DNA of 64,000 nt, taken from contig CAOKSY010000003.1 of assembly GCA_948471525.1 (NCBI GenBank), forward strand, positions 1 to 64,000, written 5' to 3'. The notes beneath the pieces were generated by a model, which had not been told where the DNA came from, did no database searches, and was given only the letters and a program-made list of their open reading frames with translations. The DNA is from an uncultured Clostridia bacterium. Its GTDB lineage: Bacteria > Bacillota > Clostridia > Christensenellales > UBA3700. Below, in pieces: positions 1-7,290 of the stretch. Each line of letters begins with the position of its first letter. Position 1 is the stretch's first letter. Made by a program: the position numbers and the translations under genes.

Positions 1-1144
1 GGAGCTCGGCAGATTTTAGATTGAGATGAAACGCGGGACGAACAGCAAACGAGGCTGTGGTCGCGGGATCGGCACCATCCGAGCCGTCCGCTAGGAGCGT
101 GTAGGCGAGTGAGTAGTTACCACCATTCGCCGAACGCAGCCAAGAGTCAACGCCGCCGGCGTTGCCCCTTTCAGCAGCTGATGTATCCCATATACCCTTT
201 GCAATATATGAGCCTTCGTACCATCCGGCTTCCGTCATCGACGGAAGCCATAGATAATCGTCCGACCATGCCGAATACAGATTGCCTTCTGCGCCGCCCG
301 GCCTGCCGTAATAGTTGACCATTCCGCTGTACCAATTGGCGTTGTCTCCGCCGCCCGAGCCTACGTTGCCCCATGCGTCGTTGTTGAAATCGTAAGCATA
401 ACCGTTGTGCTTATGTGATATCTGATTTTCCTGCCATGCTACGTTGACAGGTTTTTCTATAAATTCAGTCAGACTGCCCTTGACGCCCTGCGTCTCGGTC
501 ATTGTAAACTTCGCGTATTTATGACCTGCGTCCTGAGCGACGGTAATATAACTGCCCGTACTCGTATTGGAAGTATAATACTTGCCGCCTACGTTCAACG
601 CCTCGATTCTTATCCTGCTCGTGCTGTACATATTCGACGGCAATATAGTATTTGAATTTCCCGTAAGAGGACTCCATACCGATTTATCCGACGATTTTGA
701 TTGCCACAAAGTCAAGATAGGATCGCCGGCGTTGTTTTTGGATACGTATACGGCGTTCCATTCTATACCGCCGATAGTGACGGTGACGAGATTGTTGCCG
801 TTCTGAGTACGCAATTTACTGGAAGTAAAATTACCTTCGTTGTTGAGTTTATCGACAAGCTGATCGTACGTCGCGCCGTTGGTGTTGCCGATAAGATATC
901 CGTAGAGTTTTTCAAGTTTCTCTCCGTCAAAGACGTTCTTGTCAGGTCTCGGCTTGTCATAGTCGGGAAGTACAATATCGCCCGCCGATACTGTCGACAC
1001 GTCCGTCTTGATCGCCTCCGCAACTTCGCCTCCGTTTACGTTCCCGTAATTTATCAATACGCAACCCGTCAATAAGCATACCGCTATCGCTATGCCTATC
1101 AGTGCCGCCGCTGCCTTTCTTCGTACTTCTTTTCTTCCAAACAT
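1..1144 (-). CDS. DGR target: variable lipoprotein with C-terminal DUF6273-like domain (partial, 3' end outside window)
   Basis: Open frame of 381 codons running off the left edge. ATG at 1144 is preceded by AGAGGT. The N-terminus has basic residues, a hydrophobic stretch and the lipobox LLTGC (Cys about 28), so the product should be a surface lipoprotein. The C-terminal part reads SWLRSAN ... FAVRPAFHLNL, the pattern of DUF6273-like domains found in Firmicute surface proteins. The last visible part of the coding sequence is the variable repeat (32-147). Six codons there (AAT or AAA in the template) are changed to Gly, Asp or Tyr codons while all residues between are unchanged. The gene is divergent from the reverse transcriptase at 2013. 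The ligand is unknown. The lipoprotein and variable-repeat assignments are seen in the sequence; the domain name is from pattern recall. Confidence 0.85.
   Translation of the reverse strand, partial: MFGRKEVRRKAAAALIGIAIAVCLLTGCVLINYGNVNGGEVAEAIKTDVSTVSAGDIVLPDYDKPRPDKNVFDGEKLEKLYGYLIGNTNGATYDQLVDKLNNEGNFTSSKLRTQNGNNLVTVTIGGIEWNAVYVSKNNAGDPILTLWQSKSSDKSVWSPLTGNSNTILPSNMYSTSRIRIEALNVGGKYYTSNTSTGSYITVAQDAGHKYAKFTMTETQGVKGSLTEFIEKPVNVAWQENQISHKHNGYAYDFNNDAWGNVGSGGGDNANWYSGMVNYYGRPGGAEGNLYSAWSDDYLWLPSMTEAGWYEGSYIAKGIWDTSAAERGNAGGVDSWLRSANGGNYSLAYTLLADGSDGADPATTASFAVRPAFHLNLKSAEL
32..147 (-). repeat. DGR variable repeat (VR)
   Basis: On the minus strand this 116-nt segment aligns without gaps to the plus-strand segment 4044-4159. 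There are 10 mismatches and all fall on adenines of the template: 8 A to G, 1 A to T, 1 A to C. The template has 26 adenines in this stretch. The last 21 nt on the CCCGCG side contain no adenine in the template and are identical, as expected for an initiation-of-mutagenic-homology end. After CCCGCG the two copies diverge. Confidence 0.95.
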
Positions 1145-2012
1145 TTCTTGACCTCTTTGCCCTTTACGTTTTCGTTTGATTTATCTATTTGTTTGCCGTC
1201 CAGTTATTTTGTTAGATCTATATCGATTAGATTTCTACGCTATCCAATTTCTCATCTCGACCGATGCGGAGAGATCTAATCCGTTCACTCCCTGTCTCGA
1301 CTTTTCCGATTATTCCTATAATATCCTATGTATCGGATATATTATATTGATTTGTCGGATTGTCTTCTTTTGTCGATTTTATCCGTATTATATCCGTTTG
1401 CCGCAATTCGGCATTTGGGCATAATAAGACAATTATGTGAGTTTATTATAATTCACGTTGAGTGTAAATACAAGTCATTTTTTCCAAAATTTTCCAATTT
1501 CTGTAAAATTTTATTAAAAATCGTTATTATTTCTCTATTTCACGGACTATGCGCACGTTATTACAAAAAAAATCTAATCACTTTTGTAAATTCGATTGAC
1601 AAACCATATACTTATTTGATAGTGTGATTATACCGTCGTTTTTGGAGACGGGTGTTCAATAGTCATATCGACCGAATTAATCCTTTTGTCATTGACGCTC
1701 GCAAAGATAGCATAGGCAAATTTCGCCGTGCAGTTCTATTCACTATTTACGACCATAATCCCGTCTCGAGGACAATAATGTGATCATAGTCGAGAAATAT
1801 CATCCTTTTATTTTATATTGATTAGATATTTCGACTGCACTGCGTTTCGCTCAATATGACGAATTGAATAATATGTCATCTCGACCGACGCGGAGAGTTC
1901 TCAACAGTTCAACTTATTGAGACCCGTTCGACTGCGCTTACGCGCCGCTCAGTGGGGCGATAACAGATCGAAGACAATTTAAACAACATTTCCCATCAAC
2001 CAAGGATAAAAA
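1145..2012. other. Divergent intergenic region between DGR target and RT
   Basis: AT-rich stretch of 868 bp with no convincing gene; the short frames in it lack Shine-Dalgarno sites and family resemblance. It holds partial copies of the interspersed palindromic repeat (about 1250-1281, 1823-1861 and 1874-1902, in reverse orientation to the copies downstream of avd). A TTGACA at 1596-1601 with a poor -10 about 17 nt on is a weak promoter candidate for the RT side. No clear promoter for the target gene was found. Confidence 0.6.
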
Positions 2013-3158
2013 ATGATAACCACTACTTACGACGAAATCTTTACTTTTGAAAATCTCTACGCCGCGCATATGCAAAGCAGAAGTTCCAGACGCAGCAAAA
2101 AGCCTATAGTCAAATTTGAGATCGGCGCGCTCGCGCATCTTAACGAACTCTACGAGAGATTGCACAGCGGCAAATTCCGTTTTGGCAAATATCATACTTT
2201 TTACGTGCGGGAACCCAAACTGCGCGAGATACAGAATATGAAATATTCCGACCGTATAGTTCAGCGCGCGATTTGCGACACCGTGCTATCCCCTTACTTT
2301 TCTTCTAAAGCAATATATGACAACTGCGTATGTCAAAAAGGAAAAGGATTGCACTTCGCGCTTCAGCGTTTTGAGAAAATGCTGAGAAAACTCATAGCCA
2401 AGCACGGCACAAACTGCTATTTTCTCAAATGCGATATACTCAAATATTTTGCCTCTATCCCCCATGAAAATCTAAAAAAAGTGATACTGTCGCACGTAGA
2501 GGATGAAAAGCTCAAAAATCTTCTCCGCGATATAGTCGACGGATATCATACAAGTGCGGACTTTCTAAAAAAATACAATATAGTTCCGCTCGGAGAGGGC
2601 GAAAAGACTTGCCGCGGCGTGCCGATCGGCAATCAGACAAGCCAGATTTTCGGAATGTTTTATCTCGATCCCATCGACAGACTTATCAAAGAAAAATTGC
2701 GTATCAAAGTATATTCGAGATATATGGACGACTTTGTGTTGGCGCATCCCGATCTCGACTTTATCAAGCAAGTGCTCAATATCCTGCATGCCGCATGCGC
2801 GGATCTCGGACTTGCGCTGAATGACAAGACGCAGATCTTCCCATTTAAAAACGGCATTACCTATCTGGGATACAACTATAGAATAGACGAAAACGGCAGA
2901 ATTCTCAAGACGGTAAAAAAGGCTACCAAGAGACGCTTCCGTCAAAAAACTTCCCTACTCAAAAAAGCATACATAGAGGGTATAATCGACGAAAGCAAAG
3001 TCAAACAGTCTTACTCCTCTATACTCGGTCATCTCTCGCACGCAAAAAGCGCGAAGTTTACGAAAGAACTTAATACAAAATTGGATATGAACGTCCTAAA
3101 AGTCAAGCGCGCCGCCGAAGCGAGTAAAAAGGCGAACAATAATACGGAAGCCGTATGA
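2013..3158 (+). CDS. DGR-type reverse transcriptase
   Basis: 381 aa. Makes cDNA from the template-repeat RNA for adenine-specific mutagenic retrohoming. RT motifs are visible in order: basic region RRSKK near 26-30, REPKLREIQNMKYSDRIVQR near 66-85, the first catalytic Asp in FLKCDILKYF (D141), the diagnostic PIGNQTSQ motif (204-211), the catalytic RYMDDFVLAH (YMDD 237-240), and FKNGITYLGY further on. The IGN(Q/L)TSQ form and the absence of maturase and endonuclease domains are typical of DGR RTs rather than group II intron or retron enzymes. ATG is preceded by AAGGA. avd follows 87 nt later, then the template repeats, so RT, avd and TR RNA may share a transcript. Confidence 0.95.
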   Translation: MITTTYDEIFTFENLYAAHMQSRSSRRSKKPIVKFEIGALAHLNELYERLHSGKFRFGKYHTFYVREPKLREIQNMKYSDRIVQRAICDTVLSPYFSSKAIYDNCVCQKGKGLHFALQRFEKMLRKLIAKHGTNCYFLKCDILKYFASIPHENLKKVILSHVEDEKLKNLLRDIVDGYHTSADFLKKYNIVPLGEGEKTCRGVPIGNQTSQIFGMFYLDPIDRLIKEKLRIKVYSRYMDDFVLAHPDLDFIKQVLNILHAACADLGLALNDKTQIFPFKNGITYLGYNYRIDENGRILKTVKKATKRRFRQKTSLLKKAYIEGIIDESKVKQSYSSILGHLSHAKSAKFTKELNTKLDMNVLKVKRAAEASKKANNNTEAV

Positions 3159-3245
3159 GATATCGGCAGTTCTCACCAATATAGAAAATCTCAAAAGTTT
3201 AAAAACGATAATTAAAATACAATATTTATACAAGCGAGGAAATCT

Positions 3246-3773
3246 ATGGATAATAACAAATTGATCAAAGACGAGATTGCGCAGGAACTGGACTGCGATT
3301 ATTATAAAAAGGATATGGAACGCGGAAATAAAAAAACCGCCGAGACAACAACTCAATCGCCTCAGCCCGAACACGTCGCAAAACCTAAGTATAGGATAGT
3401 CGATTTCGATCCCCCGAAAGATAAAGAAATGGCTGTCTTCACAAGCGCGAAAAAACTGAGCGAATATATTTTTGTTATCACCGAAAAATCACCTAAAAAA
3501 TTGCGTTGGAGCATTGTCGGAAAATTGCAGAATAATTCCGTAGAACTTATAGAAAATCTGTACAGAGCAAATTTCAGCAAAGACGAATGCCGCGAAAAGT
3601 TTCAACGAGAAGCTCTTGTCCAACTCAATATTATGGACTACTATAGCGAGACGGCTTATCAAATGCGCGCTATCACGCTCAAGCAGGTCAAAATAATCGC
3701 TCTGCAAAGTTGCGAAACAAAAAAATTGCTCAACGGTTGGATAAAGTCTACAAAACTCGCCGCAAAACAGTGA
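3246..3773 (+). CDS. avd: DGR accessory variability determinant (Avd-like four-helix protein)
   Basis: 175 aa, start ATG preceded by GAGGAA. Residues 1-60 are polar and probably disordered. From about 65 on the protein is helical and carries the Avd pattern: a segment EKSPKKLRWSIVGKLQNNSV, then LYRANF, a middle helix with repeated hydrophobic positions, and a C-terminal helix ending ETKKLLNGWIKSTK. In characterised DGRs, Avd is a basic pentameric four-helix bundle that binds the RT and the TR RNA and is needed for cDNA synthesis. Its place between RT and the template repeats supports this role. The N-terminal extension is longer than I expect for the family. Confidence 0.88.
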   Translation: MDNNKLIKDEIAQELDCDYYKKDMERGNKKTAETTTQSPQPEHVAKPKYRIVDFDPPKDKEMAVFTSAKKLSEYIFVITEKSPKKLRWSIVGKLQNNSVELIENLYRANFSKDECREKFQREALVQLNIMDYYSETAYQMRAITLKQVKIIALQSCETKKLLNGWIKSTKLAAKQ

Positions 3774-3786
3774 TATCTGCTCTTCA

Positions 3787-3867
3787 GTCATATCGAGCGA
3801 AACGAAATGCAGTCGAATACGCCTCTATTGTTTAATATGGTGAGATCTCTCCGCTTCGGTCGAGATG
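3787..3867. repeat. Interspersed palindromic (REP-like) repeat, copy A
   Basis: Begins GTCATATCGAGCGAAACG and ends CTCCGCTTCGGTCGAGATG; the two ends are partly complementary, as in the dispersed GTCAT...ATGAC elements of many Firmicutes and Bacteroidota. Copy B at 4388-4470 shares the internal CCTCTATTGTTTAATATG block. Confidence 0.75.
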
Positions 3868-4043
3868 CAGATTTGATATCGAGATGAAGTTTCGGCGCAT
3901 TACCGATTTTCTTAAAAATCAATAAATCTATTATATAGAATTTACTTTCCACGTAAGAAAAAATTTATCGACCCGACGCCGCGCAATTCTATTCGCTCGG
4001 TCGGAGATATAAGGGCGCAACGTCTCTCCTATTGGGGGAACGT

Positions 4044-4159
4044 ACTCTTGGCTGCGTTCGGCGAATAATAATAACTACTCACTCGCCAAAACGCTCCTAG
4101 CGGACGGCTCGAATAATGCCAATCCCGCGACCACAGCCTCGTTTGCTGTTCGTCCCGCG
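4044..4159 (+). repeat. DGR template repeat TR1
   Basis: 116 nt, gap-free match to VR 32-147 on the opposite strand, with every one of the 10 differences at a template adenine. Adenines are concentrated in AAT, AAC and AAA codons of the target frame (asparagine-rich in the unmutated reading), the usual design of DGR templates, because mutated AAY codons seldom give stops. The target frame is not part of any gene here: there is no start or Shine-Dalgarno site upstream, so the segment is read as non-coding template RNA. Weaker similarity to TR2 extends upstream to about 4016. Confidence 0.95.
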
Positions 4160-4345
4160 CTTCACTCCGCTTGCATTTCAAGCAGTTTTCCGGATTTCGA
4201 CGTATCAAGGTTCGTCGGACAGCGTTTGGAGATGAAGGGACTTTGCGTCCCGCCGTATCGCACAGTTACCGTGCGGCGAATACACGCCCGACAATCTCCG
4301 ACGGCTTTTGCATTCGGATATACGCCGTCGGGCGCATTTCTTTTT
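4160..4345 (+). ncRNA. Structured 3' flank of TR1 (candidate DGR RNA spacer)
   Basis: Directly after TR1 the sequence folds into local hairpins: GCTTG/CAAGC (4169-4173 with 4179-4183), TTCGACG/CGTCGGA (4196-4202 with 4213-4219), GGGAC/GTCCC near 4237-4251, and a closing stem CGCCCGAC/GTCGGGCG (4285-4292 with 4327-4334) followed by a T-rich stretch. The same order of hairpins occurs after TR2 with compensatory changes. In Bordetella phage DGR, a structured spacer after the TR is needed for cDNA priming; equivalence here is inference. Confidence 0.7.
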
Positions 4346-4387
4346 TGTCACCTAGACTGCAACGTGGCGAAATGGCAATGTTTTATC

Positions 4388-4470
4388 GTCATATTGTGCG
4401 AAATATAGTGAAGTCGAATTTGCCTCTATTGTTTAATATGTTGAGATCTCTCCGCTTCGGTCGAGATGAC
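4388..4470. repeat. Interspersed palindromic (REP-like) repeat, copy B
   Basis: Starts GTCATATTGTGCGAAATA, contains the same CCTCTATTGTTTAATATG core as copy A, and ends CTCCGCTTCGGTCGAGATGAC. It lies exactly between the TR1 and TR2 units. Confidence 0.75.
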
Positions 4471-4544
4471 AAGACAATGATCTATCTTTTGTCATAACTA
4501 TACTAATATACCGGTCGCAAAGCCGCTCCTATTGGGAGGGACGC

Positions 4545-4660
4545 TGCCTTGGCTGCGTTCGGCGAATAATAATGATTACTCACTCGCCTAAACGCTGTTG
4601 GCGGACGGCTCGAATAATGGTTGGCCCGCCACTACGGCCTCGTGTGCTGTTCGTCCCGCG
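4545..4660 (+). repeat. Second template-repeat-like unit (TR2), diverged from TR1
   Basis: 116 nt, gap-free against TR1 with 18 mismatches, of which 11 are at non-adenine positions of TR1, so it is not a mutagenised copy of TR1. The adenine-rich blocks AATAATAAT and TCGAATAAT are retained and the final 12 nt are identical. In the target reading frame it contains a TAA codon where TR1 has AAA. Upstream similarity to TR1 starts near 4512. It is either a second working template for another VR elsewhere, or a decaying duplicate. Confidence 0.75.
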
Positions 4661-4850
4661 CTTCACTCCGCCTGCAAGTACAGGCTGTTTTCCGGTCTTC
4701 GACGTATCAAGGTACGTCGAACTGCGTTGGGAGATGAAGGGACTTTGCGCCCTGCCGTGCCGTCATATCGGTACGGCAAATTCGCGCCCGACAATGCTGC
4801 CGACGGCAATATCTGCCTTTGATACGCATTTAATATCGGGCGCATTTCTC
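4661..4850 (+). ncRNA. Structured 3' flank of TR2
   Basis: Parallels the TR1 flank: hairpin GCCTG/CAGGC (4670-4674 with 4681-4685), a 9-bp stem TTCGACGTA/TACGTCGAA (4698-4706 with 4713-4721) around the loop TCAAGG, a 10-bp stem TGCCGTGCCG/CGGTACGGCA (4753-4762 with 4769-4778), and the closing stem GCGCCCGA/TCGGGCGC (4784-4791 with 4836-4843) followed by ATTTCTCTT. Pairing is kept although sequence differs from the TR1 copy. Confidence 0.68.
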
Positions 4851-4853
4851 TTC

Positions 4854-4950
4854 GTCATATTGGGCGAAACGCAGTGAAGTCGAAATATCTAATCATTTGC
4901 GTTGGTCGAAATGACGATAAATTAGATTTCTTCGTTTTGGTCGAGATGAC
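4854..4950. repeat. Interspersed palindromic (REP-like) repeat, copy C (degenerate)
   Basis: GTCATATTGGGCGAAACGC ... GGTCGAAATGAC (4854-4914), followed by a second half-unit ending GGTCGAGATGAC near 4950. It directly abuts the TR2 unit. Confidence 0.65.
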
Positions 4951-5041
4951 GATTTGATTGTCGAGATTTTGAAATTGTTTGTCTATAAAACATAAATTAT
5001 AGTTTTCTCATTATTTATGCCCCTGCAAAAGCGCAACATAA

Positions 5042-5063
5042 AAGACGAACTTCCGTCCGTCTT
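5042..5063 (-). terminator. Terminator-like hairpin after tsaD
   Basis: On the minus strand AAGACGGAC / GTTCGTCTT forms a 9-bp stem (one G.U) around GGAA, overlapping the tsaD stop codon. The following T-tract is weak (TTTATG). Confidence 0.55.
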
Positions 5064-6123
5064 ATTCCCATACCTTTAAATTTGCATTTGCATCAAGATC
5101 TACGTCGCTCGCCCGCGCGCCTGTCTTTATCATATTATAAGCCTGCGAAGCTATCATCGCGCCGTTGTCCGTACACAGTTTTATCGGCGGATAATATACT
5201 TTTATTCCCCGCTCGCCCGCGCGCCTGCTCATCTTTTCACGCAGTACGGCGTTTGAGCCTACTCCGCCCGCTATCACCACGGTATCTACTCCCATATCCG
5301 TAGCGCACCGAATAGTGTTGTCGACCATAATATCAGTCACTTTTTCCTGAAACGAACACGCCACGTCTGCGCAGTTGACCGTTTCTCCTCTCTGCTCGGT
5401 TTTATGTACGTAATTTATGACTGCCGTCTTTATTCCGCTGTAAGAAAAATCGTACGTATCCTTATCCTTGTAAGGCGTGGGCAAAACTACTGTCGGATTC
5501 CCCTCTTTTGCCAATTTCTCTATCTGCGGTCCTCCCGGATACGGCAAGCCCAGTACTCTCGCGACTTTGTCAAACGCTTCTCCGCACGCGTCGTCCTGCG
5601 TACAGCCTTTTATCTCTACCTCGCAAAGCGATTTGACGTAGGCTATCGTAGTATGTCCGCCGCTCGCTATCAGACAAAGATAGGGCGGTCTCAAATCAGG
5701 TTTTGCAATATAATTTGCCGCGATATGTCCTTTGATATGATTGACTGCAATAAGCGGTTTTTCCGTCGCGTAGGCAAGCGCCTTGGCGTACGATACTCCT
5801 ACGAGCAACGCGCCCAAAAGTCCCGCGCCGTACGTCACTGCAATACAATCGACGTCATCCAACGTCATATTCGCCTCGCTCAGCGCTTCTTTCGTAACGT
5901 TGTCTATCGCCATAGTATGATTGCGCGACGCTATCTCCGGCACTACTCCGCCGAATCTCTTATGTATATCGATCTGCGAAGCGATAACATTGGACAGAAG
6001 TTCCCTGCCGCGCGTTATCGCGACCGCGGTTTCGTCGCACGAACTCTCGATAGCAAGCACTACTACGTCGTCGCGTCCGCGCATTTTGTCCAACTTTTTA
6101 TCTACGATATCGATATAACTCAT
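5062..6123 (-). CDS. tsaD: tRNA N6-adenosine threonylcarbamoyltransferase TsaD
   Basis: 353 aa. Transfers the threonylcarbamoyl group to A37 of ANN-decoding tRNAs, with TsaB/TsaE; cytoplasmic and usually essential. The ASKHA-fold start VLAIESSCDETAVAI is present, followed by the metal-site region AVNHIKGHIAAN and the conserved CLIASGGHT and SYSGIKTA segments. Length is near the family norm. Seven nt separate it from prfB upstream, so secA-prfB-tsaD probably form one unit. The ATG at 6123 has only a weak ribosome site, so translation may be coupled to prfB. Confidence 0.96.
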   Translation of the reverse strand: MSYIDIVDKKLDKMRGRDDVVVLAIESSCDETAVAITRGRELLSNVIASQIDIHKRFGGVVPEIASRNHTMAIDNVTKEALSEANMTLDDVDCIAVTYGAGLLGALLVGVSYAKALAYATEKPLIAVNHIKGHIAANYIAKPDLRPPYLCLIASGGHTTIAYVKSLCEVEIKGCTQDDACGEAFDKVARVLGLPYPGGPQIEKLAKEGNPTVVLPTPYKDKDTYDFSYSGIKTAVINYVHKTEQRGETVNCADVACSFQEKVTDIMVDNTIRCATDMGVDTVVIAGGVGSNAVLREKMSRRAGERGIKVYYPPIKLCTDNGAMIASQAYNMIKTGARASDVDLDANANLKVWE

Positions 6124-6129
6124 ACTCTA

Positions 6130-7230
6130 TCAGTTAGCCTTCTTGAGATAGTCGAATATAAACTGCTCTATATCGCCGTCCATTACCGCGGTGATATTGC
6201 CCGTCTCGCATCCGGTGCGGTGATCTTTTACCATTGTATACGGACAGAAAACGTAACTCCTTATCTGGCTGCCCCATTCTATTTTTTTGATCTCGCCCTT
6301 GAGTTCAAGTTCCTTTTCCTGCATCTCGCGCTCCTGTCTCTCGATGAGTTTGGAGACGAGCATTCCCATTGCCTGTTCCCTGTTCTGGATCTGACTGCGC
6401 TCGTTCTGACACTGAACGACTATACCCGTTGGCAAATGCGTGATTCTTATCGCGCTCTCGGTCTTGTTGACGTGCTGTCCGCCCGCGCCGCCGCTCCTAT
6501 AAGTATCTATCTTCAGATCTTCGGGATTTATCTTGATCTCGTTCTGATTTTCTATCTCCGGCATTACTTCAAGCGAAGCAAACGAAGTATGTCTTCTCGC
6601 GTTGGAATCGAAAGGAGATATTCTCACGAGTCTGTGAACTCCTTTCTCCGACTTGAGATAACCGTATGCGTTTTCGCCCGCAACCTTGAAAGTCACGCTC
6701 TTTATGCCCGCTTCGTCGCCTGCGAGTTTGTCGACTTCTATCACCTTATATCCCACTCTTTCCGAATACCTGGTGTACATTCTGTAAAGCATGTTCGCCC
6801 AGTCCTGCGCCTCGGTTCCGCCTGCTCCGGCGTGCAAAGTAAGTATCGCGTTGTTGCCGTCGTACTTGCCTTTGAGCAACGTCTCCAACCTCAGACTTTC
6901 CACGTTGGCGGAAAAGCAATCGAGTTCCTTCTGCAGCTCTTCCATCTCCTCGTCTCCGCCGCCGTCCTCGGTCAACTCAATGAGCACCTGCAAGTCTTCG
7001 CCCTGAGAATAAAGTCTGTCGTAATGCTTGATCTTAGTCTCTATTCTCGACAGCTCGCGGTTGACCTGCTGAGCGTTGTCCATATTATCCCAAAATCCAT
7101 CCTTGCCTTGCTCCGCTCTCAACTCTTCCGCGCGCTTAGCAAGTCCGTCGTAATCCAACGCCTCTCTCACTTCGAGAAGCGATTTGTTTATCTTATTATA
7201 ATCCCATTTTGCCTGTTCGATAGTCAGCAT
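6130..7230 (-). CDS. prfB: Peptide chain release factor 2
   Basis: 366 aa, reads UGA and UAA stop codons. The GGQ catalytic motif is visible in RSGGAGGQHVNKTESAIR, and the family-wide GAGGTEAQDWA segment lies near residue 135. Unlike the majority of bacterial prfB genes, the frame is continuous: the region matching the usual programmed +1 frameshift site (LDYD, about codon 26) reads GCG TTG GAT TAC with no UGA. AGAGGA precedes the ATG. secA ends 60 nt upstream. Confidence 0.96.
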   Translation of the reverse strand: MLTIEQAKWDYNKINKSLLEVREALDYDGLAKRAEELRAEQGKDGFWDNMDNAQQVNRELSRIETKIKHYDRLYSQGEDLQVLIELTEDGGGDEEMEELQKELDCFSANVESLRLETLLKGKYDGNNAILTLHAGAGGTEAQDWANMLYRMYTRYSERVGYKVIEVDKLAGDEAGIKSVTFKVAGENAYGYLKSEKGVHRLVRISPFDSNARRHTSFASLEVMPEIENQNEIKINPEDLKIDTYRSGGAGGQHVNKTESAIRITHLPTGIVVQCQNERSQIQNREQAMGMLVSKLIERQEREMQEKELELKGEIKKIEWGSQIRSYVFCPYTMVKDHRTGCETGNITAVMDGDIEQFIFDYLKKAN

Positions 7231-7290
7231 ATCATTTCCTCTATTTTCTGCGATTTGCAGTCTGAGATATCCTATTCGGATGATCTCAAG

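Noticed and set aside
1328..1627. 99-codon AT-rich frame upstream of the RT
   Set aside because: No ribosome site, composition of intergenic DNA and no family resemblance.
4016..4877. TR1 and TR2 as broken gene copies of the target protein
   Set aside because: They keep exact 116-nt length, differ from VR only at adenines (TR1), lack starts and ribosome sites, and are followed by conserved hairpins; template RNA explains this better than pseudogenes.
3787..4950. CRISPR-like array from the repeated GTCAT...ATGAC elements
   Set aside because: Spacing is irregular, orientation varies, units are palindromic over their full length, and no cas gene is near; interspersed REP-like elements fit.
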